Notes under the pieces: generated by a model
Told to the model about the DNA's origin: nothing
Databases searched by the model: none
Seen by the model: the letters and a program-made list of their open reading frames with translations, nothing else
Position numbers and translations under genes: made by a program
Part shown: positions 26,653-35,996 of the stretch, one piece after another
Layout: every line of letters starts with the position of its first letter
How positions within the stretch are numbered: position 1 is the first letter of the stretch
Source: Bacillus paramycoides
Lineage (GTDB): Bacteria > Bacillota > Bacilli > Bacillales > Bacillaceae_G
DNA: 43,767 bases
Reading direction: 5' to 3'
Assembly (NCBI RefSeq): GCF_001884235.1
Contig: NZ_MAOI01000122.1
Coordinates: 1 to 43,767, forward strand

Positions 26653-29600
26653 AAATATCGCTCCTTTTGCCGAGCATCTTCTACCCAATTGAAGTAAAAA
26701 TCTTTGAAAGCTGGTTTTTCAATGGAATGTTGATACAATAAGCATTGGATTATTGATTGCTCTAATTCATAATTTTCTTCCAAAACTACATATCTTTTTA
26801 GCGCCAATCTTAGTTTTTCGTTATATTGATCAAATGACATAGCTGCTTTCGCATACTTTTGAAGTTTATCCCCATGAAGTAAATTCCAAACCACTTTAGA
26901 AAGTTCATCAAATGAACTTTGTTCCCAATATTTGACCTCTTCTTTGTTTTTAAAAGAAGAAAGTTCCATGAACACATTTTGTTTAAGATTAGTTGGTAAA
27001 CTCGTATTTGATAGCCAACTTTGCAATTTTTCAATTTCCTGTTCACTCTTATTTAAATCTAGTTTTTCTGTAATACGACCAGATAAGAGAATTTTTAAAA
27101 TGTCACCGGTATTTTTCTTACTTTGATTTAAAGACTTAACATCCTCTTTATGTACATATGGATTTTCATTTTTATATTTTTCAAAAGCACATAATACTGG
27201 CTGTAGCCAATTATTTTGATACACAATTGAAACCCCTGTTTTCAATTTAGGTATTTCATTGATTTGATCTTCATTTAAGCTAGCTGCAAGACCAACTTCA
27301 CGACGATCACTTCCTTCAGGTAAACGAAGAATAATCTTTGTGTTCGTATTACGAATAACTGATGTATCTAGTAAATTTGGTGATTGATCTGCAATGATAA
27401 ACCCTTCACCGTAAGTACGTATTTCTGCGATCGCATTCGTAATCATTTCAACTGATTTGCCTTGAAGATTACTTCCCTCTTGTGATTGCGAATTCGAAGT
27501 TTTAGGCAATAAATGATGAGCTTCTTCTAAAACAGTAACATGCTTTAATGATTGATTCATCCCTTGCGCATTTGCCATACGATGCTCCTGCAATCTCATA
27601 AATAAAATCCCCATTAATAATGCCTTTGTTTCAGATGAACCAATACGGCTTAAATCAATCAAACAGTTTTCATCAAATAATTGCTGATTATTAATTTCCT
27701 CGCCTGAAAAAATACGCCCAACTAATCCATTAGTTAATGATCGAACACGCGTGACTAATGCACCTATATAATTACTTTTCAACTCATCAGAATAACCAGA
27801 TTCATGAATAATTTCTGGTAAGACTTTTACTAAATCATGCATCGTTGGAAAAGTTGATTCCCCTTCAATGTGAAGTGACGTTTCAAGGTCCCATCCGTTT
27901 TCTTCATATACTCTCTCAATCGCTTCTTTTAAAACCGCAGGCATCGCCGCATACATCGGCCAACATGCATTAAAAATTTCTACTAAACGATCTATATGTT
28001 CAAGTACATGAATCTCATCTGGAAATTTTAAAGGATTGATTTTTAATAATGGCGTAAATTTTGTGTTTGTCCCAAACACATGGACACCTTCACGTCCACC
28101 AAATATTTGTTTATACTCTCCCTTTGCAGGTTCAATTACAAGAAACGGAATACGCTTACGGTTCAATTCATGTAATAACCTATAAATTGTATTAGATTTT
28201 CCTGAACCGGTAGAACCTGTAACAAAAGTATGCATAGCTAAGCTTTGAACATCTATCTCTACATTTGTTTGTTCTACTTTTCCCATATGAAAAACTTTAC
28301 CTATATTTATTTTTGAACCGTTTTCTGTATCTTCATATGAAAATACATTACGTCCAAATTCCGCCGTTTCAAGAACAGGTATACCACTTACAGATTTGCG
28401 CGGTAAGTTCATCATAATCGCTACTTCTTTACCACTCAACAATGAACCTGGCGTTACATAGGGCATATCCAATCCATTTTCTACTTTCATATCGATAATA
28501 GGATGCCTTAATTGCTTCAAATAGCGCCCAACTTCAGAAACTTTGTCTTTTTGTTCTGAAGTCCATGTATTAATTGCCGAATGTTCTATAGATGAATTTT
28601 CACCGCGCATAAGCGCTTTAAACGTACTTGCAGCTACTTCAGCCACTTGTTGGCTTGGTGCTACAAAATAACACGCTGTATTCCACATTCCAAAATCATT
28701 TGAACTTTTTACTCGCTTTAGTTGTTCATCGATTTGTTCAAGTAAATTTGTTACAGCCTTATTTTCAAAATTCAACTGAATACCTTTTGTATTTCCAATA
28801 GATAATGTTTCTGATTTCCCCTCTTGTGTAGAAGTAGAATTAGATTTACCGGTTGTACTAGATGTACCTTCCGTTTTTGATTGACTCTTAGTATCAGATT
28901 CATTGAAAGCTTTGCTTTCAGATTTGCTTCCTATAATACTTGCTGCCGCACTACCAATACTGCCACCAAAAGCAGCTCCAAATGATCCAGCTACTACTGC
29001 TCCCAATCCTGCCCCTATAATTGGTGCTACTCCAGCTAAGCTTTTTGTCTTTCCTTTTGTTTTAGAACTACCTTTTGTTTCAGAATTACCGCTTGTAAAA
29101 CTTTGCGTTTGCGTTAGATTCTCATTAAGAGTTTCATTAAATCCTAGTGTTAAACTCTCTGTTATTGCCTGACTATCATTTATATTAAAGTTAAAATCAC
29201 ATTGCGCAAACGGAACAAGTTGTGAATATAATTGCTCATAGCCATTCTGCATCTGTTCTACTTGTTTATGTAGAACAGGGTCCGAAATAAAAATCGCAGT
29301 AAAGGTTTCTCCCCTCATCGCATCTACTAATTTTTCTATGCCCTGTACAAAGTTTTCTTTATTACTATCTTTTAACGAAGGGATACCTGAAACAGTAGAT
29401 ATAACACGAGAATTACCATGTTTCAAATCAATACTTTTATTTAATAGTTCCTCAATTTGAGGATTTCTTAAGGTTTCAATGTCACTACCAGGAAAATTTC
29501 CTAAAAAACTTTTTTCTAATGTTTCTTTCGGAACAAGAATACTTTTCTCATCACAATTTGCTCGGACACCTAAATATAAATTCGTTTGTTCGCCATCACT

Positions 29601-29900
29601 TTCCAAAAGCATAATTATTGCACTTCTTACATTAAATACAGCATTATATACACTTAATAACTTATCGATAATATTTTCATTTTTGTCATAAACAAGCTTT
29701 CCTACTTTAAACAAACGGATTTGCTGTCTTATTATTGCACTATCCAAGTCTACATCAACAGGTACAACCTCATGACTTGATAATTCGCTTATATAACTTT
29801 TTTGTACAAAACTACTTGCTAACTGAAGTCCACTCTCTAATTCTTCATAGTTTCGAACATCTAGTTCCTTTTGATACTTTAAAGATAACTCCCCATTCAT
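26649..29900 (-). CDS. HerA/FtsK-superfamily (DUF87-type) ATPase with glycine-rich hydrophobic segment
   Basis: 1083 residues. The N-terminal region of about 240 residues is unassigned. At about 250-370 a Ser/Thr/Lys-rich low-complexity stretch encloses a 35-residue Gly/Ala-rich hydrophobic run (APIIGAGLGAVVAGSFGAAF onward), which looks like a glycine-zipper membrane insertion. The motor follows: P-loop FVTGSTGSGKSNTIYRLLHE near 560, FLVIEPAKGEYKQIF, Walker B HVTVLEEAHHLLP near 790, sensor-like FIIADQSPNLLDTSVIRNTN. A helical C-terminus ends ARQKERYL. Such hexameric motors translocate DNA or polypeptide. It is coupled to the nuclease by ATGA and follows the GTPase gene by 28 bases. Pump, DNA translocase or defence ATPase are all possible. 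Confidence 0.82.
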   Translation of the reverse strand: MNGELSLKYQKELDVRNYEELESGLQLASSFVQKSYISELSSHEVVPVDVDLDSAIIRQQIRLFKVGKLVYDKNENIIDKLLSVYNAVFNVRSAIIMLLESDGEQTNLYLGVRANCDEKSILVPKETLEKSFLGNFPGSDIETLRNPQIEELLNKSIDLKHGNSRVISTVSGIPSLKDSNKENFVQGIEKLVDAMRGETFTAIFISDPVLHKQVEQMQNGYEQLYSQLVPFAQCDFNFNINDSQAITESLTLGFNETLNENLTQTQSFTSGNSETKGSSKTKGKTKSLAGVAPIIGAGLGAVVAGSFGAAFGGSIGSAAASIIGSKSESKAFNESDTKSQSKTEGTSSTTGKSNSTSTQEGKSETLSIGNTKGIQLNFENKAVTNLLEQIDEQLKRVKSSNDFGMWNTACYFVAPSQQVAEVAASTFKALMRGENSSIEHSAINTWTSEQKDKVSEVGRYLKQLRHPIIDMKVENGLDMPYVTPGSLLSGKEVAIMMNLPRKSVSGIPVLETAEFGRNVFSYEDTENGSKINIGKVFHMGKVEQTNVEIDVQSLAMHTFVTGSTGSGKSNTIYRLLHELNRKRIPFLVIEPAKGEYKQIFGGREGVHVFGTNTKFTPLLKINPLKFPDEIHVLEHIDRLVEIFNACWPMYAAMPAVLKEAIERVYEENGWDLETSLHIEGESTFPTMHDLVKVLPEIIHESGYSDELKSNYIGALVTRVRSLTNGLVGRIFSGEEINNQQLFDENCLIDLSRIGSSETKALLMGILFMRLQEHRMANAQGMNQSLKHVTVLEEAHHLLPKTSNSQSQEGSNLQGKSVEMITNAIAEIRTYGEGFIIADQSPNLLDTSVIRNTNTKIILRLPEGSDRREVGLAASLNEDQINEIPKLKTGVSIVYQNNWLQPVLCAFEKYKNENPYVHKEDVKSLNQSKKNTGDILKILLSGRITEKLDLNKSEQEIEKLQSWLSNTSLPTNLKQNVFMELSSFKNKEEVKYWEQSSFDELSKVVWNLLHGDKLQKYAKAAMSFDQYNEKLRLALKRYVVLEENYELEQSIIQCLLYQHSIEKPAFKDFYFNWVEDARQKERYL

Positions 29901-29928
29901 TTACCTACACTCCCCTCTTTCCTTTTTA

Positions 29929-32184
29929 TTACATTTCTAAAATATTATTTAAACGAATTTGCAATTTTTGTAGCCATTCATATTTCTCTTTATCTGCCGT
30001 TAATTTCTTTTTAATCTCTTCACTATCAACCGATAGCATTTCAATTTCTTTATCTTTCTTCTCCAAGATAATCTCTAATCTATCTAATTCCTTATTGAAG
30101 TACACTTTTAAAGTTTTTTCTTTTTTTTGCAAGTAATCTCTTGTATTCCAAATACCTTTATATAAGTCCTGTTTTACAGGATCAATTATTTTTTCAATAA
30201 TATCTTTTACATTAACAAATCTTTTTGTTGAAGAAGCATTTTTATAAAGGTCTATCCCTATTAATTCAAAAATATTATCCAACCCTAATCTATGTAACAC
30301 TCCATCTTTTTCTTTTACATGATCACTATATATATCTTCTTCCATTATCAATTCAACATTTGGAATATCTAAGAATAAGATTTGGAATTCTTCTTCGCTA
30401 AATACATTAGCACCTACTTCAGTTAAACCTTGTACATATTTTGCATACTCTTCTAATAATCCTTGCGCATCATTCTTCAAAGTTTTTTCAATAACTAACC
30501 CTAACTCTATTTTTATGTCATTTTGCAATGATTCGATTGCTTCTTTTAATTTAGAAGCAAGTTTAATCGCTTTTTCCTCCTCAATTCTTTCTTCTCCTTG
30601 AAAATCTACACACATGTCCTCAAATCTCGATTCTATTTTATCTTCAATTTGTTTAATAGCACCAAGATAACCGAATTGCTTAGACTGGACGTATTCTTTA
30701 AATTGCTGAGCTTTATGCCCCCTATCAATTTCTTCATTTAATGTTTTCATTTTCTTATAAATTTCTTCACACTTCTGCTCATTAGAAGCTAACTCGTTTG
30801 TTAAGTTTTTTTCTACTTTTGTTGCTTCGACAACATCCTTAAACGAATTGACAGCTGTCGTAATTTTAGATGTCACTGCATATTTCTCCAGATATTCATT
30901 TATCGCTTCTTCAATTGCTGGAACACCTGAATATAGCAATACCTCTTGATAAGTATCTTCTTCTCTTTTCGCTTCAAGCACTTTCGTATTAAGACTTTCT
31001 TTTCTTTTTTTACTTAAAGGCACATACTTTAATAAATTCAATTCTTCTTCCTCAATAAACAAATCATGATCTCGCAGTACCTTTTTTTGTTTTTTAGTTA
31101 ATTGATGACCATTTTGATCCATTCGAATTAGTTTTGCCATCAATGCTGAAGCAGGAAAAATATTAGGATTTTTAATCCCTTGTTCTTCAAGGTACTCCCT
31201 AACTGTACGAATGGTTTTACTAACACTTTCTCCTGCCTCTATATCAAATTCATCAATTTTGTTAATTACAAAAATAAAGCGATCTTGCGATTGTTTCCCG
31301 CCGCTCTTCATTTGTTCTGCTATTATGTTTAACAAATCATTATCATCTTGAATACCTAACTGTGTTGCATTCAAGATATATAGCACCATTGGTTTTGTAT
31401 CATTTTTAATAATTCGATATGTATAATCTTGATGAGAACTATTGCGTGAATTATTCGGTCCTGGTGTATCTACAAGAACAAGATTCATTTTCTCTGAAGA
31501 AATGTTTGGGATATTCATCTTTATCTCAATATCTGATACTTCTTCATCGTTATTAAAGCGCTCCATCATTTCTAAATTGATCTCTTTCCATCCTTCAATT
31601 TCTTCTTGTTCATGATTTAAACTGCGTCCTAATACTAGATCTTTCTGTTCAGTATTTTTAATTGTAGCAATAGTAGCTGTGCAAGCTTCGTTTTTTGCAG
31701 GCATTAACTCCATTCCTAAAAGAGCATTAATAAGAGTCGATTTTCCCGAGCTCATTGTTGCAACGACAGCAATTTCAAATTCTGAACTTAAAGCCTTATC
31801 AACATTTTGTTGAATCGCATTGCTTTTAAGTTCTTCAAATGGGCCTTCTTGCGTGTATGTAAGTAATTTTTCTAACTCGTCAATTTTATTATTATGATTT
31901 TCAGATGAAATATAATTCACTATAATATTCGTATTATGTTCTTTATTATATTTAGTACATACTTCTTCCACATCTTCAAAATCAAATTCCGTCCCTTCAA
32001 AAGTAAGCGAGAAGGTATCTTCATTTAATTCTTCTACTAACTTCTCCATAAGTTGGTCAATCCACAACTGCAAACGTGTATCCCTAAACTGTGCTAAATA
32101 ACTATCGCCCTTAATTGGCTCCCCATCAATAGTCACCACAGTTTCAATCTTATAAGGATTATATTTCAAGACAATTGTTGCCAT
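29929..32184 (-). CDS. Dynamin-like GTPase
   Basis: 751 residues from the ATG at 32184 (GGAGAGAGAAGT site). An unusual beta-rich N-terminal domain of about 110 residues (MATIVLKYNPYKIETVVTID) is followed by a large GTPase: G1 ATMSSGKSTLINALLG at 142-157 (Ala in place of the first Gly), a switch region NEACTATIATI, G3 LVDTPGPNNS, and G4 FVINKIDEFD. Long coiled coils follow (about 400-560 and 690-751), as in bacterial dynamins of the CrfC/LeoA type. These remodel membranes and several act in phage defence or vesicle release. It is first in the operon with the ATPase, nuclease and immunity genes. A membrane role is inferred from the family. Confidence 0.85.
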   Translation of the reverse strand: MATIVLKYNPYKIETVVTIDGEPIKGDSYLAQFRDTRLQLWIDQLMEKLVEELNEDTFSLTFEGTEFDFEDVEEVCTKYNKEHNTNIIVNYISSENHNNKIDELEKLLTYTQEGPFEELKSNAIQQNVDKALSSEFEIAVVATMSSGKSTLINALLGMELMPAKNEACTATIATIKNTEQKDLVLGRSLNHEQEEIEGWKEINLEMMERFNNDEEVSDIEIKMNIPNISSEKMNLVLVDTPGPNNSRNSSHQDYTYRIIKNDTKPMVLYILNATQLGIQDDNDLLNIIAEQMKSGGKQSQDRFIFVINKIDEFDIEAGESVSKTIRTVREYLEEQGIKNPNIFPASALMAKLIRMDQNGHQLTKKQKKVLRDHDLFIEEEELNLLKYVPLSKKRKESLNTKVLEAKREEDTYQEVLLYSGVPAIEEAINEYLEKYAVTSKITTAVNSFKDVVEATKVEKNLTNELASNEQKCEEIYKKMKTLNEEIDRGHKAQQFKEYVQSKQFGYLGAIKQIEDKIESRFEDMCVDFQGEERIEEEKAIKLASKLKEAIESLQNDIKIELGLVIEKTLKNDAQGLLEEYAKYVQGLTEVGANVFSEEEFQILFLDIPNVELIMEEDIYSDHVKEKDGVLHRLGLDNIFELIGIDLYKNASSTKRFVNVKDIIEKIIDPVKQDLYKGIWNTRDYLQKKEKTLKVYFNKELDRLEIILEKKDKEIEMLSVDSEEIKKKLTADKEKYEWLQKLQIRLNNILEM

Positions 32185-32220
32185 ACTTCTCTCTCCTTGC
32201 CAGTTCATTAAACTTTTAAT

Positions 32221-32409
32221 TTAAAAATAATCTTCTGCTTCTGGAACCTCAATATAAACCAAATCCTGTAAACCTCTTTCTAAATTGTATATCTCTATAT
32301 AAGAGAATGTTAGTTCTTCAACTGTAATAGTACGAAGAAATGTAACGTTTTATTTAACCCCAAACATCCCTGATATATATGTAATCAATCCCCTCAACTG
32401 TAGAAACCA
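32221..32409 (-). pseudogene. Probable frameshifted small gene ahead of the GTPase operon
   Basis: An ATG near 32407 with a GGAAG site opens a short frame that reads MVSTVEGIDYIYIRDVWG and stops. Directly afterwards another frame is open from 32349 to a stop at 32221 and reads NVTFLRTITVEELTFSYIEI, then continues to end IEVPEAEDYF. Both pieces look like natural protein and would join into a protein of about 62 residues if a shift occurs at the GGGG/AAAA runs near 32350-32358. No family recognised. It lies in the transcribed leader of the operon; a true upstream peptide or a sequencing error are alternatives. Confidence 0.4.
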
Positions 32410-32438
32410 TCCTTAATCTTCCACTTATCTATACGATT

Positions 32439-32447
32439 ACTATACCA
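32439..32447 (-). promoter_or_regulatory. Extended -10 promoter of the GTPase-ATPase-nuclease operon
   Basis: TGGTATAGT on the minus strand, an extended -10 with no obvious -35. It lies about 255 bases ahead of the GTPase start, with the small broken frame in between. Confidence 0.45.
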
Positions 32448-32542
32448 TAGGAAAACGAGCACTTTTGTCTATTCTCATCATTTATTTTAAACTTTCATGA
32501 CAAAGGTTTTATTCCGTAATCCAGCCAAACCCGCACACCCAC

Positions 32543-32571
32543 ACAAAAAAAGACCACCAAAAGGCAGCCTC
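32543..32571 (-). terminator. Terminator of the racemase-symporter-cyclodeaminase operon
   Basis: Overlapping the stop codon, GGCTGCC pairs with GGTGGTC (three G-T pairs) around TTTT and is followed by a seven-T run on the minus strand. Confidence 0.6.
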
Positions 32572-33547
32572 AAAACTCAATCATATTCCCCACTCCACGC
32601 TCCACTGCTTTTTCATACAAATACTTCGCAACTATAATATCTACTACCGCCAAGCCCACCGATTTGAAAACAGTAATCTCTTCATCGTTTTCTCGTCCGA
32701 CCTTTTCCCCGCTTATAATTTGACCAAGTTCGGCGTGTATGTCGTTTGCCTTGAATAGACCTTCTTTAATCGGAACTTGGAGGTCACCCGTTTCTTCTAG
32801 CGCTGCTTCTTTTGATTCGACTACTACTTTGTTTGCGGTAGCGATGGCGTGAGATGGTAGTTCTTGCATACTCGGTCTAAATGATCCGACGGCGTTTACG
32901 TGGACGCCTTTTTGTAGTTTTTCTGAGAAGACTGGTGTGGATGCGTTCGTTGTTGTGACGATGATGTCTGCTTCGCTTATTGCTTCATCTGGACTTGCGT
33001 AGACGTAAGCCGGTTTGTTGAATGTCTCTTGTATATATTGCGCAAATGCATAGGCTTTTTCTTCCGTTCGGTTGTATAGGATGATTTTTTCAATGTCCCT
33101 AACGGCTAGTACAGCTTCAGCAATTCCTTTCGCCTGTTCACCTGTTCCGATGATGCATAAGTTTTTTGCGTTATGGCGAGCTAAATGTTTTGTCGCTACT
33201 CCTGATAAGGCGCCTGTTCGGATCATCGTTAAGTACGATCCTTCTAAAAGCGCGAGCGGTTCTCCCGTTTGAAAGTCTGATAGCATAACGATCCCGTTTA
33301 TCGTTTTCTTTCCTATCTTTTTATTCTGCGGGGCTACTGTTACTACTTTTAATCCAAATGCTTCAAGCCCTTCCGCTACTGAAGGCATAATTAATGCGGT
33401 ATTTTGCTCGTTCGCAAATGGTAATGAGGCACGAATTGGTGTAATGGTTCTTTCTGCGGAAAACTCTTTTAAAGCAAGCGCCGCGTATTCAATGACTTCG
33501 TTCATATTTACTAAGTTTCTTTGTTCGTTCGCGCTTATGACTAGCAT
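32570..33547 (-). CDS. Ornithine cyclodeaminase/mu-crystallin family protein, likely pyrroline-2-carboxylate reductase
   Basis: 325 residues. Rossmann motif NLCIIGTGEQAKGIAEAVL at about 128-146, substrate-side ALIMPSVAEGLEAFGLKVV, and the family's AEADIIVTTTNASTPV-type segment and VHVNAVGSFRPSMQELP. Members reduce cyclic imino acids or deaminate ornithine. Next to a proline-racemase-family gene, reduction of 1-pyrroline-2-carboxylate to proline in hydroxyproline breakdown is the likeliest job. It overlaps the symporter gene by 7 bases (AAGGGTGAACAAAT site). Third gene of the sigma-54-driven operon. The first 100 bases of its 3' end are compositionally unlike the rest. Confidence 0.85.
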   Translation of the reverse strand: MLVISANEQRNLVNMNEVIEYAALALKEFSAERTITPIRASLPFANEQNTALIMPSVAEGLEAFGLKVVTVAPQNKKIGKKTINGIVMLSDFQTGEPLALLEGSYLTMIRTGALSGVATKHLARHNAKNLCIIGTGEQAKGIAEAVLAVRDIEKIILYNRTEEKAYAFAQYIQETFNKPAYVYASPDEAISEADIIVTTTNASTPVFSEKLQKGVHVNAVGSFRPSMQELPSHAIATANKVVVESKEAALEETGDLQVPIKEGLFKANDIHAELGQIISGEKVGRENDEEITVFKSVGLAVVDIIVAKYLYEKAVERGVGNMIEF

Positions 33548-34776
33548 ATTTGTTCACCCTTTTCTAAGTTCTTCTCCTCACTAGATGTGATATTTTCGTT
33601 CACGACCTGTGCCCCTACTAAATCACCTGTAATATTTACAACTGTGTGGCCCATATCAACGAGCGGAGAAACAGCCGCAATGATTGGGATAATTGTTAAC
33701 GGCAGGCCGAGTGTAGAAAGTAAAATGGTCGCAGTAATAACGTCTGCACCTTTTACTCCGGCACAGCCCGCTGCAAGGACGATTCCTAAAAATACAGTTT
33801 GCATAATAAGCCCAAATGTAATTGGAATACCGTATACATTCAATGCGAAAACCGCTAAAACACCGAGCGCTGCGGATAGTCCGTTCATATTAACAGTAGC
33901 TCCAAGCGGAATGGTGAAACCAGCTACCGATTCAGGGATACGAAGTCTTTTTTGCGCTACTTCCATCGTTACTGGAAGGGTTGCGCTACTTGATGTCGTA
34001 CTAGCAGCTACGATCATAGCTGGACTCACTTGTTTGTAAAAATGAATTGGGCTTATTTTCCCGAAAACTTTCAATATAATTGGGTACATAATGGACACAA
34101 TGAGTAACAATGATAAATAATCAGCTACTACATAACTAACGACCGCTGTAAGCATGTCTGCTCCAAATGTACCAACTACATGAGCAATTAACGCCATAAT
34201 TCCATATGGTGCAAATCCAATAACGAGCTCTGCAATTTTAATCATGACTCCTGATCCTTCATGCACTAATTTACGAATTCCTTTCGCTTGGTCGCCAAGA
34301 AGAATGAGTGCCATGCCGACAAAAATAGCAAAGATAATAATTTGAAGCATACTCGTTTCTGCAGCTGCTTGAATAACGTTAGAAGGAAACCATTGCACAA
34401 TATTATCTATAAAACTAAACTTCTCTTCTTTAAAGTTCTGTCCACTCGCAAGAAGACCTTCTACTCCTTTACCAGGGTTGATAATAAAAGCGATTACTAC
34501 GCCAATACTTGTCGCTAATACTACTGTGATAGCGTAGTAAATGAAAATTCTTCCGCCAATTGTCCTTAACATTTTCGGATTTTCAAGTTGTGCGATACCT
34601 GAGACGATGCTTAAAAAAGTTAAAGGAACGATAATCATTTGTAATAAACGAATAAATATATCCCCAATCGGTTTTAAAACCGCTACTTTCGGTCCAAATG
34701 CTACCCCTAAAGCAATACCGATTAATGCCCCTATCAAAATTTTCACAGGTAACTTCTGTTTTCGCCACCACTTCAT
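33541..34776 (-). CDS. DAACS-family dicarboxylate/amino acid:cation symporter (GltP/DctA-like)
   Basis: 411 residues. Family motifs: PLTFLSIVSGIAQL in helix 2, the serine-rich AASTTSSSATLPVTMEVA hairpin, PLGATVNMNGLSAALG, and the final LVDMGHTVVNITGDLVGAQVV with the substrate-binding NITGD. These elevator transporters take up glutamate, aspartate or C4-dicarboxylates with Na+ or H+. Start 34776 follows GGGAGGGACCTTTGG. In an operon of proline-analogue enzymes the real substrate may be proline, hydroxyproline or a related acid. Confidence 0.92.
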   Translation of the reverse strand: MKWWRKQKLPVKILIGALIGIALGVAFGPKVAVLKPIGDIFIRLLQMIIVPLTFLSIVSGIAQLENPKMLRTIGGRIFIYYAITVVLATSIGVVIAFIINPGKGVEGLLASGQNFKEEKFSFIDNIVQWFPSNVIQAAAETSMLQIIIFAIFVGMALILLGDQAKGIRKLVHEGSGVMIKIAELVIGFAPYGIMALIAHVVGTFGADMLTAVVSYVVADYLSLLLIVSIMYPIILKVFGKISPIHFYKQVSPAMIVAASTTSSSATLPVTMEVAQKRLRIPESVAGFTIPLGATVNMNGLSAALGVLAVFALNVYGIPITFGLIMQTVFLGIVLAAGCAGVKGADVITATILLSTLGLPLTIIPIIAAVSPLVDMGHTVVNITGDLVGAQVVNENITSSEEKNLEKGEQIC

Positions 34777-34802
34777 CCAAAGGTCCCTCCCTTAAGAAAA
34801 CA

Positions 34803-35807
34803 TTAAGCTAACAAAAACCCCCGCTTCAAAACATCTCTCGGATCTACTACAAACTGATGAAATCCTGTAATAAATGCCTGCCCCGTCACTTTCGGAACGA
34901 CTGCTTCATATTTATCGACCGCTGTTACGGATAATACTTCTCCTTCAAATTGGCCGTCAGTGATACATTCGTGGATGAAAATTTCTCCCTTTTGTAAGGC
35001 ATCTTTTTCAAAAAGGGTCGCGATTCTTGCGGAAGTTCCTGTGCCGCAAGGGGAACGGTCTACTTGCCCGTCAGCGAAGATTGTTACATTTCGTAAAGTG
35101 GCATCTTTTCCTTTCGGTTCATCTGAGAAAATAACGCCGTATATTCCTTTTAAATCTTCTTCAAGTGGATGTTTTACTTCCATTTGACTTTCAATATAAT
35201 GTTTAATTTTTCCGCCCCACGTTTGAATAGCAGATAAATCTTTGAAATCGACTTTCAAACCAAATTCTTTACTGTCTACAACTGCGTAGAATGCTCCGCC
35301 AAACGCGATATCTACTTGAAATTCATAGTTATCTATTTTGATAGGAACATCTTTCTTGTATACAAACGAAGGAACATTTTCGAACGATACCGACTCTACT
35401 TCGCTCCCGTTATATTTTGCGTACGCAATGACTTCTCCAGCAGGACTATCTATAATGAATTTTTGTTTTTCTCCTGTCACTTCAAACATACCAGTTTCAA
35501 TTCCTACTGTAATAACAGCGATAATTCCGTGACCACACATCGTACTCCAGCCTTCATTGTGCATAAATAATACACCAAAATCAGCATGGGGACTTGCTGG
35601 CGGAGTAATGATACAACCGTACATGCCGTGATGCCCTCTCGGTTCATACATAAGAACCTCGCGAAGATGATCCAAATGTTCCATACAGTATGCGCGTCTT
35701 TCAAGTTGCGTTTCTCCTTTTATCTCTGGCACTCCGCCCGTAATAATTCGAAGTGGTTCCCCAGCTACGTGAGCATCAATTGTTGTGTATATTTTACTAA
35801 TCTTCAT
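34803..35807 (-). CDS. Proline racemase / 4-hydroxyproline epimerase family enzyme (Cys-Cys type)
   Basis: 334 residues from the ATG at 35807 (GGGGAGAGATAGAA site; the earlier ATG at 35843 lies at the -12 of the promoter). Both catalytic cysteines are present: C91 in MCGHG and C254 in [10 protein letters not shown]. In family members that dehydrate trans-3-hydroxyproline a cysteine is usually replaced, so the two cysteines point to racemase/epimerase activity, though the neighbouring pyrroline-carboxylate-type reductase would suit a dehydratase. First gene of a three-gene operon driven by the sigma-54 promoter just upstream. Confidence 0.9.
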   Translation of the reverse strand: MKISKIYTTIDAHVAGEPLRIITGGVPEIKGETQLERRAYCMEHLDHLREVLMYEPRGHHGMYGCIITPPASPHADFGVLFMHNEGWSTMCGHGIIAVITVGIETGMFEVTGEKQKFIIDSPAGEVIAYAKYNGSEVESVSFENVPSFVYKKDVPIKIDNYEFQVDIAFGGAFYAVVDSKEFGLKVDFKDLSAIQTWGGKIKHYIESQMEVKHPLEEDLKGIYGVIFSDEPKGKDATLRNVTIFADGQVDRSPCGTGTSARIATLFEKDALQKGEIFIHECITDGQFEGEVLSVTAVDKYEAVVPKVTGQAFITGFHQFVVDPRDVLKRGFLLA

Positions 35808-35842
35808 TTCTATCTCTCCCCTATATGTTGATACTATTTTCA

Positions 35843-35860
35843 TTGCAAGTACTATGCCAA
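35843..35860 (-). promoter_or_regulatory. Sigma-54 (SigL) promoter of the racemase operon
   Basis: On the minus strand TTGGCATAGTACTTGCA has GG and GC 10 bases apart, the -24/-12 signature (TGGCA...TTGCA). It lies about 36 bases ahead of the racemase start. Transcription should therefore depend on SigL and an enhancer-binding activator, which is not encoded in this window. Confidence 0.85.
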
Positions 35861-35878
35861 AGTACAGATCGCTAATTT

Positions 35879-35955
35879 ATTTACACTTTTTCTGAAAAAT
35901 GTAAAGAATTTTATATCCCACTGTCTACTTTTTTATACAGTAGACAGTGGGATAT
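35879..35955. promoter_or_regulatory. Two stacked inverted repeats upstream of the sigma-54 promoter
   Basis: 35913-35955 has perfect 16-base arms, ATATCCCACTGTCTAC and GTAGACAGTGGGATAT, around 11 bases and lacks a T-run on either side. 35879-35904 is a TTTACA...TGTAAA repeat with one mismatch. They lie 20-95 bases ahead of the -24 element and are candidate activator sites; the longer one could also be a terminator stem. Confidence 0.5.
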
Positions 35956-35996
35956 TATTAACCTCCAATCACCCACACACTCACCAAACCCCAACC

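Noticed and set aside
25612-32184. Type VII (ESX) secretion locus
   Set aside because: No WXG100, EccB/YueB-type or LXG genes; the ATPase is HerA-like rather than a three-domain EccC/YukA protein.
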